A DNA stretch of 64,000 nucleotides, taken from positions 1 through 64,000 of the forward strand of contig CAVRYH010000004.1 of NCBI GenBank assembly GCA_963725395.1, in the 5' to 3' direction. The DNA is from Bog-756 sp963725395. GTDB lineage: Bacteria; Actinomycetota; Acidimicrobiia; Acidimicrobiales; RAAP-2. Made by a program: the position numbers and the translations under genes. Numbering within the stretch: position 1 is the first letter of the stretch; each line of letters starts with the position of its first letter. Under the pieces are notes generated by a model that saw only the letters and a program-made list of their open reading frames with translations, was not told where the DNA came from and made no database searches. Below, piece by piece: positions 51,101-59,776 of the stretch.

Positions 51101-52097
51101 CACCTTCGGCCTCGAGCGTCGAGACCACATCGGCGTCGGCGGCGGCGTCGAGGGCCTGGGCCAGGGAGCGCTGCCTCTCCCGGAGCACCCCCGAGAGGCC
51201 CCGGGCCCGCTCCACCAGCCCCTCGGCCCGGCCGAGGGCCGTGGCCAGGTCCGATTCGCGCTGGGCGGACATCTCGTCCGCCGTGCGCTCGCTGTCTTCG
51301 TCCAGCCGGCTGAGTGCGTCGCGCAGCTCTTCCTCCGAGGCGCGCAGCTCGCTCTGGGCCTTCGTGCCCGCCGCCACCCGTTCCTCGAGGGAGCGCAGCT
51401 CGGTCCCGGCCACGGCGAGCCGCACCGAGCGCAGTTCGTCGGCCAGGCCGGTGTAGGAGCGGGCTGCCGCCGCCTGGCGCTCCAGCGGCCGGATCTGGCG
51501 TTTCACCTCACGGACCAGGTCGAACAGCCGCTCCAGGTTCTCCTCGGTCGAGGACAGGCGCCGCTCGGCGCGCTCGCGCCGCCGGCGGTACTTGAGCACC
51601 CCGGCCGCCTCTTCGATCACCGCCCGACGGTCCTCGGGCCGGGCCTCGAGGATGGCGTCGAGGTTGCCCTGGCTGATGATGACGTGCTGCTGGCGCCCGA
51701 CGCCGGTGTCGGACAGCAGCTCTTGGATGTCCAGGAGCCGGCACGGCGCACCGTTGATGGAGTACTCGCTGTCGCCGGAGCGGAACAACGTCCGGGTGAT
51801 GGTGATCTCGGCCAGGTCGGTGTGCAGCTTGCCGGCGCTGTTGTCGATGGTGAGGGCGACCTCGGCCCGGCCGAGGGCGGGCCGGTTGGCGGTGCCCACG
51901 AAGATGACGTCCTCCATCTTCGCCGAACGCACGGTGCGCGGGCCCTGGGCGCCGAGCACCCACGCGACGGCATCGACGACATTGGACTTGCCACTGCCGT
52001 TCGGGCCGACGACCACGGTGATCCCGGGCTCGAATTCGAGCACCGCCGGGTCGGCGAAGGACTTGAATCCTTTGAGGGAAAGTGACTTCAGGAACAC
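48177..52097 (-). CDS. smc: Chromosome segregation ATPase SMC with acidic C-terminal tail
   Basis: The 1306-residue protein has Walker A VVGPNGSGKSNVVDA (31-38 core), the QGNLDAIL region, two long coiled coils, a hinge domain (about 505-680; GVDGVVGTLLDVVEVDAGWE), the signature LSGGERSLVALAYLFAVF (near 1074) and Walker B FYLMDEVEAALDD. Normal SMC would end near residue 1165; here an additional tail of about 140 acidic, Thr/Asp/Arg-rich residues follows, including three EPLRDT repeats. SMC compacts and segregates chromosomes with ScpAB, which are not in this window. The housekeeping core looks intact. Confidence 0.97.
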   Translation of the reverse strand: MFLKSLSLKGFKSFADPAVLEFEPGITVVVGPNGSGKSNVVDAVAWVLGAQGPRTVRSAKMEDVIFVGTANRPALGRAEVALTIDNSAGKLHTDLAEITITRTLFRSGDSEYSINGAPCRLLDIQELLSDTGVGRQQHVIISQGNLDAILEARPEDRRAVIEEAAGVLKYRRRRERAERRLSSTEENLERLFDLVREVKRQIRPLERQAAAARSYTGLADELRSVRLAVAGTELRSLEERVAAGTKAQSELRASEEELRDALSRLDEDSERTADEMSAQRESDLATALGRAEGLVERARGLSGVLRERQRSLAQALDAAADADVVSTLEAEGARLAEELDVAASEADDLAPEEEAILGQEASTSAELEAHLEAWGDGALLREAGEAVTVAQSQLAAIEHALDRDRRSLDQMRARLGAAERRSALLEGEDHELGERLAETEQARHQLQSTVAETEAAHGRATRRLESAEEALRQSEQELHRSLARADALERALDEARGAAGAELLAGVDGVVGTLLDVVEVDAGWEDAFEAGVGASIAAVVVSGSEPARAALARLRQGGATGAVLALTDVTAGGEARGGSGLEAPAGTESIRRHVRPRSGSRYLPGLEAVLDTLLAGSFCALGGWSEAIDLALARPDLVVVTRDGDRFSSTGWRVRSGGGVVTAAVVEEARSRAEIASVAASEAAEERSVAQTEVESTRAAAADAVRADDRNEVEHQTARAARQRVATDRMTLAAELEELRRGLAELDDRIDRDTARSVRLREELPVLEAARLRASEQAAAAREERKRIDERIAAVAHLRSEWEARTASLTERQRVLTKRLREVERRLTGHAEERAEAAERRRRLEGDATAVERLLAVVASAQDQLDGALAHLRAQYQRQLEAVRAGGARLEELRRQRSANEHELAAARSRLQKVELDLVEATIRRESVIESLRRELAAGPDEAMAAPLPELPEGSDPVTRIAELEAQLSALGPVNPLALEELAELGERHQFLESQVEDVRSARRELHHVIRTLDEEIMHVFDAAFADVNEHFSSLVTTLFPGGTGRLSLTDPENLLDTGVEVEVRPAGRNVRRLSLLSGGERSLVALAYLFAVFRSRPSPFYLMDEVEAALDDVNLQRFLGLVHEFRGEAQLIIVSHQKRTMEAADALYGVTMAPGGSSKVVSQKVARHPGGDDATGEAPADGGEGTDTGDRTDAEAADVADRPSTGGWDHVEDRSDVGDPIDTEPLRDTEPLRDTEPLRDTEDPTDPEERTETEDVESERAPDRDRNGIGAPIVLPTTRSDVDAAPFGDMAARPVAAEPAHRTEP
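48373..48426 (-). repeat. Three perfect tandem 18-bp repeats in the smc tail
   Basis: The unit gtgtctctcagaggctcg occurs three times head to tail, with a partial fourth. On the coding strand each unit encodes the hexapeptide pattern EPLRDT. The perfect identity suggests recent slippage and probable length variation between strains. Confidence 0.92.
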
Positions 52098-52194
52098 CGG
52101 GCGCTCACCCTATCGGTCGTTGCCCCGGTCCGCGGGAGACCCTGGTCACGACGGCGGAAGCGGTCGGTGTCCCGGACGCCTCCCCACCGGGTCG

Positions 52195-53037
52195 TCACAC
52201 CTGGCAGTGTTCGCAGAAGTAGGTGGACCGGCCGCCCGACTTGACCCGGACGATGGTGGCGCGGCAGCGGCGGCAGGCCTGGCCCTCCCGGTCGTAGGCC
52301 TGGTGCTGGTCCTGGTAGTCGCCGATCTCGCCGAACAGGTCGCGGTACTGCTCGTCGGCCAACGAGGAACCCCGGCGCTTCACGGCCTCGGCCAGCGTCT
52401 CCACCATCGCCCGGTACAGGCGCCGCACCTCCTGGGAGGACAGGGAGCTCGACAGCCGGTCGTAGCGGAGGCCGGCGGCGAAGAGGATCTCGTCGGCGTA
52501 CATGTTGCCGATCCCCGCCACGAACTCCTGGTCCATGAGCAGCGCCTTCAGACCACTCTTGTGCGAGGCCAGCAGGACCCAGAATTTCTCCCAACTCATC
52601 ACGTCCTCGAGTGGGTCGAATCCGAGGTGGGCGAGCTCGGGCAGGGCCGGCTCCCCTTCGGTGGGCGCCGCCGAGACGAACAGCTCGCCGAAGGTCCGGG
52701 GGTCGACGAACCGGAGCTGGCCGCCCTGGGTGAAGGTGATCACCGCGTGGGTGTGGGGTGCCTTCTGCTCCTTCGCGCTCTTGGCGCGCTGGAGCTGACC
52801 GCTCATGCCCAGGTGCACCACCAGGGTCTGGCCGTCCTCCAGGCCGAGCAGGAGGTACTTCCCCCTGCGGTCCACGGACTTGATGGTGTGGCCCTCGAGG
52901 CGGGCGCGGAAGTTCTTGGCGCTCGGGTGGCGCCGCACGGTGCGGCCGTTGCGCACCTCGACCGACTTGATCTTCCGGCCGACCACCTCGCCCTGAAGGT
53001 CGCGCCGGATCGTTTCGACTTCGGGAAGCTCAGGCAT
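52195..53037 (-). CDS. mutM: Formamidopyrimidine-DNA glycosylase
   Basis: This 280-residue bifunctional glycosylase/AP lyase removes 8-oxoguanine and formamidopyrimidines. It starts MPELPEVETIRRDL with the catalytic Pro2 and Glu3, has the conserved Lys in LVVHLGMSGQL, the helix-two-turn-helix GIGNMYADEILFAAGL and a C-terminal zinc finger (CRRCRATIVRVKSGGRS, then YFCEHC). The ATG at 53037 is inside the rnc 3' end (8-base overlap). The mutM-rnc-smc order is common. Confidence 0.96.
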   Translation of the reverse strand: MPELPEVETIRRDLQGEVVGRKIKSVEVRNGRTVRRHPSAKNFRARLEGHTIKSVDRRGKYLLLGLEDGQTLVVHLGMSGQLQRAKSAKEQKAPHTHAVITFTQGGQLRFVDPRTFGELFVSAAPTEGEPALPELAHLGFDPLEDVMSWEKFWVLLASHKSGLKALLMDQEFVAGIGNMYADEILFAAGLRYDRLSSSLSSQEVRRLYRAMVETLAEAVKRRGSSLADEQYRDLFGEIGDYQDQHQAYDREGQACRRCRATIVRVKSGGRSTYFCEHCQV

Positions 53038-53758
53038 CCCCCCCGCCTCTCTCGACTTCCAACGATCCGCAGGCCACCCGGGCGGCCACCTGCTCGGCGT
53101 CTTTTTCAGAGCGCCCCTCCCCCGTGCCGAGGCGCCGGCCAGCAACGTACACCGTGGCCAGGTACCTCCGGGCATGGTCGGGCCCGAAACCCTCCACCTC
53201 GTAGTGCGGCACGCCCCGGCCCAGCCGCACGGTCTCCTCTTGCAGCCTGCTCTTGTGGTCGGACTCGCCGGGCTCGCCGACAGCCACGGCAATTCGGTCC
53301 TTGAGCAGGGAAAGAACGAGCCGCTCCGCCTCGGCCAACCCCCCGTCGAGATAGACCGCCCCGATCACCGCCTCGATGGCGTCGGCGAGGATCGACTCCT
53401 TGGCCCGGCCGCCGGAGAGATCCTCGCCCCGCCCCAGGCGGAGGTGCTCGGCGACGCCCAGCTCGAGGGCGGCCTCGGCCAGGACCCTGGTGTTCACGAC
53501 GGACGCCCTGACCTTGGACATCTGGCCGTCGGAGAGGTCCGGGTGGGTCCGGTAGCTGTACTCGGCCACCACCAGGCCCAAGACGGCGTCCCCCAGGAAT
53601 TCGAGGCGCTCGTTGGAGCTCCGGCCCTCCTCCTCCGCGCACCACGAGCGGTGCGCCATGGCCTGGTCCAGCAGGCCGGGGTCGTCGAACCGGTAGCCGA
53701 TCCGATCGGGAAGTCCGAGGTCACCCCCGGGCGCACCCGGCTCGCCGGGAGGCTTCAT
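53030..53758 (-). CDS. rnc: Ribonuclease III
   Basis: The 242-residue protein cleaves double-stranded RNA, including rRNA precursors. Its endonuclease domain contains the signature NERLEFLGDAVLGLVVAEY and the metal-binding DAIEAVIGAVYLDGG. A C-terminal dsRNA-binding domain follows (about 165-235; DHKSRLQEETVRLGRG, SEKDAEQVAARVAC). It lies 9 bases after acpP and overlaps mutM. The start gives an N-terminus slightly longer than average. Confidence 0.96.
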   Translation of the reverse strand: MKPPGEPGAPGGDLGLPDRIGYRFDDPGLLDQAMAHRSWCAEEEGRSSNERLEFLGDAVLGLVVAEYSYRTHPDLSDGQMSKVRASVVNTRVLAEAALELGVAEHLRLGRGEDLSGGRAKESILADAIEAVIGAVYLDGGLAEAERLVLSLLKDRIAVAVGEPGESDHKSRLQEETVRLGRGVPHYEVEGFGPDHARRYLATVYVAGRRLGTGEGRSEKDAEQVAARVACGSLEVERGGGDA

Positions 53759-53767
53759 CGGAGCGCC

Positions 53768-54064
53768 TCAGGCCCCTCCGAGCTTGGCGTAGACGTAGTC
53801 CACCGCATCGCGGACGGTCCGCAGCTCCTCGAGGTCCTCGTCGTCGATCCGGAAGCCCACGGACCGCTCGCCCAGCTCTTCTTCCAGGCCCTCCACCAGC
53901 TCGATCAGGGCCAACGAGTCGGCATCGAGGTCCTCGGCGAACGAGGACGACTCCGAGATCGCCGTCGGCTCGATCTCCAGGATGTCGGCCAGCAGGTCGC
54001 GGATGAGGGCGAGGACCTGGGCGCGGTCAAGCGGACCCTTCTCCACATGGGTCTCAGCGGGCAC
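53768..54064 (-). CDS. acpP: Acyl carrier protein
   Basis: The 98-residue carrier protein has the phosphopantetheine site D-A-D-S50-L in EDLDADSLALIELVEGLEEE, flanked by the usual acidic helices. It carries fatty-acyl chains in type II fatty-acid synthesis. The N-terminal extension of about 15 residues is longer than in E. coli. It begins the minus-strand block and is normally preceded by plsX, which here lies over 9 kb away. Confidence 0.93.
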   Translation of the reverse strand: MPAETHVEKGPLDRAQVLALIRDLLADILEIEPTAISESSSFAEDLDADSLALIELVEGLEEELGERSVGFRIDDEDLEELRTVRDAVDYVYAKLGGA

Positions 54065-54356
54065 GGTGTCTCCTGTAGGTAGGTGGGCGTTCTTCGTCCA
54101 CGACCTCCGATACGGTTGGGCAACGGGATCGGACGGTCGATCTCTCGACTGGCAGTGCCGTCAGCCCGAAGGCCTGCATGCGCCTGCACCTCACCGGATC
54201 GCGCCGAACAGCACCACGCGCCATGAAACTCATCGGAACGCAAGAGGATCGCTCCGAAGGCCTCAGGCTGGGCAGACCGCGCTCAACCGGGTCGGGCAAT
54301 GCCCGGCACCAGGTGAGCATGTTATCGGAACCTGACATTCACGGAGCGGAAACACT
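54065..54356. other. Divergent intergenic region between acpP and the ATP-grasp cluster
   Basis: No gene with family resemblance is visible in these 292 bases. The region separates the minus-strand acpP operon from the plus-strand ATP-grasp operon and must contain promoters for both. It is somewhat richer in A and T than its flanks near 54,320-54,350. No clear -10/-35 pair could be fixed. Confidence 0.5.
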
Positions 54357-55940
54357 GTGGCAACCCATCGGACGCATCGTCGTCGTATCACTTGGGGTGT
54401 GGAACCAGCCCACACGACCGACGCGCCCGAAACCGCGGGCGTCGCCACGACGACGCCGTGGCCCTCGTACGATCCCGGCGAGTTCTTCGACGAGATGGTG
54501 GGGCCACTCGGCGTCCCCCGCCCGGCCGCCCGGGCCTTGTGGCGTCACTTCACCGACCTCGGGCCCGCCACCCTGACCGAACGTCAGGAGGCCGCCGACC
54601 GCGAGATGCGGGCCATCGGGGTCACCTTCACCGTCTACGAGGGTTCCACCGGCGTCGACCGCCCGTGGCCCTTCGACATCATCCCGAGGGTTATCCCGTC
54701 GGACGAGTGGCAGCTGATCGAGTCGGGCCTCGTCCAGCGGCTCAACGCGCTCAACCTCTTCATCGACGACGTGTACCACGACCAGCGGGCGGTCAGCGCC
54801 GGTGTGGTGCCCTCCGAGCTGGTCGCCGGATCCCCCAGCTTCCGCCGTGAGTGCGTCGGGGTGGACCCCCCGGGCGGCATCTGGGCCCACATCTGCGGCA
54901 GCGACCTCATCCGGGACGGCGACGGCACGGTCTACGTGCTGGAGGACAACCTCCGGGTGCCCTCGGGGGTGTCGTACCTGTTGGAGAACCGGATGGTGGC
55001 CAAGCACGTGTTCGCCGAGATGTTCCGGCACTACAGCATCGAGCCCGTCGATCCCTACATCGGGCGGCTGGCCAACATGCTGGCCTCGGTCTCCCCCTCG
55101 ACCGGCGACCCGACCATCGTCGTGCTCACCCCCGGCATCTACAACTCGGCGTACTTCGAGCACGCGTTCCTCGCCCAGCAGCTGGGGGTCGAACTGGTCG
55201 AGGGCAGCGACTTGGTCGTCCTGGACGACGACTGCGTCTACGCCCGCACCATCGACGGGCTCCAACGGGTGGACGTCATCTACCGCCGCATCGACGACCT
55301 GTTCCTCGACCCCGAGGTCTTCCGCCCGGACTCGATGCTGGGCGTGCCCGGCCTCATGCGGTCGTGGCGGGCCGGCCGGGTCGCCCTGGTCAACGCCCCG
55401 GGGGCGGGCATCGCCGATGACAAGAAGGTCTACTCGTACGTGCCCGACATCATCCGGTTCTTCCTCGACGAGGAGCCGGTGCTCGCCACCGTGCCCACGC
55501 TCCGCTGCAGCGACGACGACTCCCGGCACTACGTACTGAGCAATCTGGAGCGCCTGGTGGTCAAGCCGGCCAACGAGTCCGGCGGGTACGGCGTGCTGGT
55601 CGGCACCCAGGCCACGGCCGACGAGCTGGCCGGCGTGGCCCGCCAGATCGAGGAGGAGCCGAGCCGGTGGGTGGCCCAGCCGGTGATCCCCCTGTCCACC
55701 GCCCCCACCCTCTGCGAGGGGACGATCGCCCCGCGCCACGTCGACCTCCGTCCCTTCACACTTCTCGGCCCCGAGGGTGCCTACGTCACCCGTGGCGGCC
55801 TGACCCGGGTGGCGCGCCGATCCGGGTCGTTGGTGGTCAACTCCTCCCAGGGCGGGGGGAGCAAGGACACCTGGGTCGTGGATCCCCACGGGTCACCGTG
55901 GCCGCCGGCGGACGATCCCTCCCCGGCGGACGGACCCTAG
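54357..55940 (+). CDS. Circularly permuted ATP-grasp ligase
   Basis: The 527-residue protein belongs to the circularly permuted ATP-grasp family (former DUF404/DUF407). Motifs visible are LNALNLFIDDVYHDQRAV, GSDLIRDGDGTVYVLEDNLR, PSGVSYLLENRMV, VLTPGIYNSAYFEHAFLA, VIYRRIDDLFLDPE, LVNAPGAGIADDKKVYSYVP, VVKPANESGGYGVLVG and GGGSKDTWV. ATP-grasp enzymes ligate a carboxylate to an amine; for this family peptide synthesis or modification is predicted. GTG start with GGAG about 10 bases upstream. It is the first gene of a four-gene operon with alpha-E, an ATP-grasp/alpha-E fusion and a transglutaminase. Confidence 0.93.
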   Translation: MATHRTHRRRITWGVEPAHTTDAPETAGVATTTPWPSYDPGEFFDEMVGPLGVPRPAARALWRHFTDLGPATLTERQEAADREMRAIGVTFTVYEGSTGVDRPWPFDIIPRVIPSDEWQLIESGLVQRLNALNLFIDDVYHDQRAVSAGVVPSELVAGSPSFRRECVGVDPPGGIWAHICGSDLIRDGDGTVYVLEDNLRVPSGVSYLLENRMVAKHVFAEMFRHYSIEPVDPYIGRLANMLASVSPSTGDPTIVVLTPGIYNSAYFEHAFLAQQLGVELVEGSDLVVLDDDCVYARTIDGLQRVDVIYRRIDDLFLDPEVFRPDSMLGVPGLMRSWRAGRVALVNAPGAGIADDKKVYSYVPDIIRFFLDEEPVLATVPTLRCSDDDSRHYVLSNLERLVVKPANESGGYGVLVGTQATADELAGVARQIEEEPSRWVAQPVIPLSTAPTLCEGTIAPRHVDLRPFTLLGPEGAYVTRGGLTRVARRSGSLVVNSSQGGGSKDTWVVDPHGSPWPPADDPSPADGP

Positions 55941-56072
55941 GAACGGGCCGTGCACGAGAACGACCGACCCGGCGATCCGACCCGGGAACCGAGCAGAGCC
56001 GAGCGCCTCGATCCGGGGCGGATCGGCGCCGACCACACCGAACCCGAACCGACCGACGTAAAGGAGCCCACC

Positions 56073-57056
56073 ATGTTGTTGGCACGAATGGCCGAGGCCG
56101 TCTACTGGGCCGGCCGCTACCTCGAGCGCGCCGAGTGCACCGCCCGCATCGTCCAGGTGCACTCCGACACCCATGTCGACATGCCGGTCGGCCAGGACGT
56201 CGGGTGGGAGCCGCTCCTGGCCATCGCCGGCGTCAACAGCGAGTTCGCCGACAGCTACTCGTCGGCGGTGGCGTCCGGGCAGGACGGCCCGACCGAGGAG
56301 GACGTGATCGAGTTCCTCCTCCACGGGGAGGGGAACCCGTCGTCGATCATCGGAGCGATCTCCGCGGCACGGGAGAACCTGCGGACCGCCCGGCCCGTCG
56401 TCCCCCGGGAGGCCTGGGAGGCGTGCAACAACCTGTGGCTGGCCTGTTCGGACAATCTGGCCGAGTGCGACAACCGCCAGAGCCGCGTCCAGTGGCTGCG
56501 CCGGGTCATCGCCGGCTGCCAGCGGATCAACGGGATCCTGCTCGGGACCATGAGCCGCGACGAGGCCATGTCCTTCCTCCTGATCGGCCAGAACCTCGAG
56601 CGGGGTGACCTGACCACCCGTGTCCTCGACGTGCGATCGGAGAGCCTGCACCCAAAGCATGGCGACGACCCCTACGACGTGGTCCACTGGATGGCGGTGC
56701 TCCGATCGCTCGCCGCCTACCAGCCCTACCGCCGGGCCATGCCGGCCCGGCCCCAGGGAGGCTCCACGCTTCGCTTCTTGTTGCAGGACGACCGGTTCCC
56801 CCGGGCGGTGGCCGCCTGTCTGGCGGAGACACGCGCGCAGCTGAAGGGCCTGGCCCGGGCCGAGGACGCCATCGACGCCTGCACCAACGCCTCGGTGCTG
56901 GTGGCCACCGCCGCGGTCTCCCGCCTGACGCTCGAAGGGCTGAGCGAGTTCCTCGACGAGGTGCAGGTGGCGTTGGCCGCCGTGCACGACCGGATCGACG
57001 ACACGTACTTCCGGCCCACCTTCGTCGGCTGGCAGCCGGAGACCGTCGCCTCGTGA
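56073..57056 (+). CDS. Alpha-E domain protein
   Basis: This 327-residue all-helical alpha-E (DUF403) protein starts MLLARMAEAVYWAGRYLERA and contains RENLRTARPVVPREAWEACN, FLLIGQNLERGDLTTRVLD and VATAAVSRLTLEGLSEFLDE. The function is unknown, but the family always accompanies circularly permuted ATP-grasp proteins. The ATG at 56073 has AAGGAG 6 bases upstream; an in-frame upstream ATG has no such support. Its stop overlaps the next start (GTGA). Confidence 0.92.
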   Translation: MLLARMAEAVYWAGRYLERAECTARIVQVHSDTHVDMPVGQDVGWEPLLAIAGVNSEFADSYSSAVASGQDGPTEEDVIEFLLHGEGNPSSIIGAISAARENLRTARPVVPREAWEACNNLWLACSDNLAECDNRQSRVQWLRRVIAGCQRINGILLGTMSRDEAMSFLLIGQNLERGDLTTRVLDVRSESLHPKHGDDPYDVVHWMAVLRSLAAYQPYRRAMPARPQGGSTLRFLLQDDRFPRAVAACLAETRAQLKGLARAEDAIDACTNASVLVATAAVSRLTLEGLSEFLDEVQVALAAVHDRIDDTYFRPTFVGWQPETVAS

Positions 57057-59776
57057 CGGCCGTGACCACCGCCGAACCGTCCGGGGCGGAGCCGCCCGGC
57101 GGGAGCGGTGGGGCGGTGTTACCGGAGTACCGCACGGTGGACGGCCGGATCGATGAGTACCTCGGACCGGACGGCACCGTGCGGACACGTTGGAAACAGG
57201 TGGCGGCCGAGCTCGCCGGTCTGGGCCCGAGTGGCCTGCTGGCCCGCCGCGCCGAGCTGTCACGGCTCCTGAGAAACGAGGGTGCGACCTTCAATGTCAC
57301 GAGGGACCACCAGAGCCGCCGCCAGGCCTGGGCCCTCGATCCCTGCCCGCTCGTGGTGGACGGCACCGAATGGTCGCTCCTCGAAGCGGCCGTGGCCCAG
57401 CGGGTGGCGTTGTTGGATCTGGTCCTGGCCGACGTCTACGGGAACCGCCGGCTGGTGGCCGAGGGGCACATCCCCGCCCAGTTCGTGGTCGGGCACCCCG
57501 GCTTCCTCCGGCCGTGCGTGGGCACGCCCGCCCCCGGGGCCCACAGGCTCTTCCTCACCGCCGTCGACGTCGTGCGGGACGACCGGGGCGGGTTCCGGGC
57601 AGTCGGTGACCGGGCCGAGGCACCGTCCGGGCTCGGGTACACGCTGGTCAACCGGACCATCCTCTCGAGGGTCCTCCCCAACCTGCACCGGGAGTCCGGC
57701 GTGGAGCGCCTGGCCGGGTTCTTCCGTTCCATCCGCGCCGCGGTCGCCGCGGCGGCACCCGACGGCGTGGAGGAACCCCGCGTGGTCATCCTGACCCCCG
57801 GTCCTCTCAGTGAGACCTACTTCGAGCACGCCTATCTGGCCTCCTACCTCGGCTACGTCCTGGTCGAGGGACGCGACCTGGTCGTCTCCAACAACCGGGT
57901 CTGGCTGCGGTCACTGGCCGGATTCGACCCGGTCGACGTGGTCATCCGCCGGATCGACGACCAGTGGTGCGATCCGGTCGAGCTCCGGGCCGACTCCCTC
58001 CTCGGCGTGCCCGGACTCCTCGAGGCGGTCCGCCGGGGACGGGTCACCGTGATCAACCCGGTCGGCTCCGGGGTGATCGAGAATCCCGCCCTCACCGGGT
58101 TGCTCGCCCGGCTGGCGCCCGTCCTCCTCGGGGAGGAACTGGCCCTCCGTGGGCCCGACACCTGGTGGTGCGGGGAGCCTGCGGCAGAGAGTCACGTGCT
58201 CACCCACCTCGATCGCCTGGTCGTCCAGTCCGTGCGGCCGTCACCGGCCCGGCGGCCGGTGGCCGGATCGACCCTGAGCACCGGGGAGCTCGAACGGTTG
58301 CGGGATCAGATCCGGGCCCGGCCCTGGGAATGGGTCGGTCAGGAGCCGATCCAGCCGTCGACGACCCCGACGGTCACCGACACGGGGTCGCTCGAGCCGA
58401 GGCCGGCCGTCCTGCGCACCTTCGTGGTGGCGGACGAGACCGCCGCCGGCGGTGGAGCCCGTGGCCTCTGCGTGCTGCCCGGAGGGCTGACCCGGGTCGG
58501 GGCCGAGGGCTCGTCGCTCATCGTCTCGAGCCACAGCGATGCCACCAGCAAGGACACTTGGGTGGCATCGACCGAGCCGGCCCTCCAACAGAGCACCTGG
58601 CTCCGCTCGGCCCGGACGATCGTCCGGCCGCCGGTGGTCCCCGACGCGTCGAGCCACCTCCCGGGTCGCGTGGCCGCCCAGCTGTTCGTGCTCGGGAGGA
58701 CGGCCGAGCACGCCGAACTGGTCATCCGCCTCATCCGCACCGTCCTGGCCCGGCTCGACCAGCCCCTCGGCGTGGGCCTCGAGGGCGGCGCCGAATCGTT
58801 GCAGGTACTGCTCTCCGCCCTCGGCACCGTGTCCGGATTCGACGCGGTGTCCGAACCGGCCGACGACGACGTCGCCGGGTCCCCCAACCCCACCGGCGAA
58901 CCGGGCCCGACGCCCGAGCGGGAGGTCCCGACCGACCGGCGAGCGCTGGCCCTGCTCCTCGATGCCGGGGTGGACGGCAGCCTCGTCTCGTCGCTGGCGC
59001 TGCTGGTCGACGCGGCCTACTCGGTACGGGAGCAGCTCTCGAGCGATACCTGGCAGCTGGTCGGCGATGTCGAAGAGGAGCTGGCACGGCTCCGGAATCG
59101 CCCGCCGACCCAGCTCGTCGGTGTCCAGTCGAGCCTGCAACGGCTCCTCCAGGCCCTCCTGGCACTGGCCGGCCTGTCCTCGGAGAACATGGAGCGCGAC
59201 TCGGCATGGCTGTTCCTCGACGCCGGGCGACGGCTGGAGCGCGCCCAGTCCCTGGTGCGGCTGCTCCGGGCCGTGCTGGTCCGCCAACGCGCCGCCGTGG
59301 TCGAGGACCTGCTGGTCGAGTCCCTGCTCAAGACGTCCGAGAGCCTGATCATCTTCCGGCGTCGCTCCGGGTCGACCATGCGGGTGGCCGGCGCGGTGGA
59401 CCTGCTCGTGTACGACCCGGCCAATCCGAGGAGCGTGATCTACCAGCTCGACCGCCTGGTCGACCAGCTCGCCGAGCTCCCCAAGCAGTCGCCGGCCCAA
59501 CGGCTGGGGCACGCCGACCGGCTCGTCCTCGAGATCACCACCACGCTCCGACTGACCGATGCCGGCCGGCTGGCGGTCGTCGACACCGAGACGTCGCGGC
59601 GCCAGGAGCTGGACTCGGTGCTCGGTCGGGTCGAGGTCCTGTTGGCCGAGCTGCTCGACAGCCTCCGCCACACCTACTTCTCGCACGAGCGCCTCTCGGT
59701 GCTCACCGGGCTCCAACACAGCCTCGGGGGTCCCGGGCTCGGGTCATCGCTGCCGGGAGCCGGACGGGTGCCATGA
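57053..59776 (+). CDS. Circularly permuted ATP-grasp / alpha-E fusion protein
   Basis: In this 907-residue fusion, residues about 70-530 are a second, divergent circularly permuted ATP-grasp module (GYTLVNRTILSRVLPNL, VILTPGPLSETYFEHAYLA, VIRRIDDQWCDPVELR, VINPVGSGVIENPALTG, SKDTWVAS). Residues about 535-900 are an alpha-E module (GRVAAQLFVLGRTAEHAEL, ENMERDSAWLFLDAGRRLER). It repeats in one chain what the two preceding genes encode separately. The motif reading VVKPANESGGYG in the first protein is degraded here to VVQSVRPSP, so this ATP-grasp copy may be catalytically altered. Confidence 0.92.
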   Translation: MTAVTTAEPSGAEPPGGSGGAVLPEYRTVDGRIDEYLGPDGTVRTRWKQVAAELAGLGPSGLLARRAELSRLLRNEGATFNVTRDHQSRRQAWALDPCPLVVDGTEWSLLEAAVAQRVALLDLVLADVYGNRRLVAEGHIPAQFVVGHPGFLRPCVGTPAPGAHRLFLTAVDVVRDDRGGFRAVGDRAEAPSGLGYTLVNRTILSRVLPNLHRESGVERLAGFFRSIRAAVAAAAPDGVEEPRVVILTPGPLSETYFEHAYLASYLGYVLVEGRDLVVSNNRVWLRSLAGFDPVDVVIRRIDDQWCDPVELRADSLLGVPGLLEAVRRGRVTVINPVGSGVIENPALTGLLARLAPVLLGEELALRGPDTWWCGEPAAESHVLTHLDRLVVQSVRPSPARRPVAGSTLSTGELERLRDQIRARPWEWVGQEPIQPSTTPTVTDTGSLEPRPAVLRTFVVADETAAGGGARGLCVLPGGLTRVGAEGSSLIVSSHSDATSKDTWVASTEPALQQSTWLRSARTIVRPPVVPDASSHLPGRVAAQLFVLGRTAEHAELVIRLIRTVLARLDQPLGVGLEGGAESLQVLLSALGTVSGFDAVSEPADDDVAGSPNPTGEPGPTPEREVPTDRRALALLLDAGVDGSLVSSLALLVDAAYSVREQLSSDTWQLVGDVEEELARLRNRPPTQLVGVQSSLQRLLQALLALAGLSSENMERDSAWLFLDAGRRLERAQSLVRLLRAVLVRQRAAVVEDLLVESLLKTSESLIIFRRRSGSTMRVAGAVDLLVYDPANPRSVIYQLDRLVDQLAELPKQSPAQRLGHADRLVLEITTTLRLTDAGRLAVVDTETSRRQELDSVLGRVEVLLAELLDSLRHTYFSHERLSVLTGLQHSLGGPGLGSSLPGAGRVP

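Noticed and set aside
57964..59772. Long open frame ahead of the transglutaminase, giving an 899-residue protein
   Set aside because: The upstream part is out of frame with the ATP-grasp/alpha-E fusion gene that fills the same DNA, is Arg/Pro/Gly-rich and matches no family; the transglutaminase starts at 59773.
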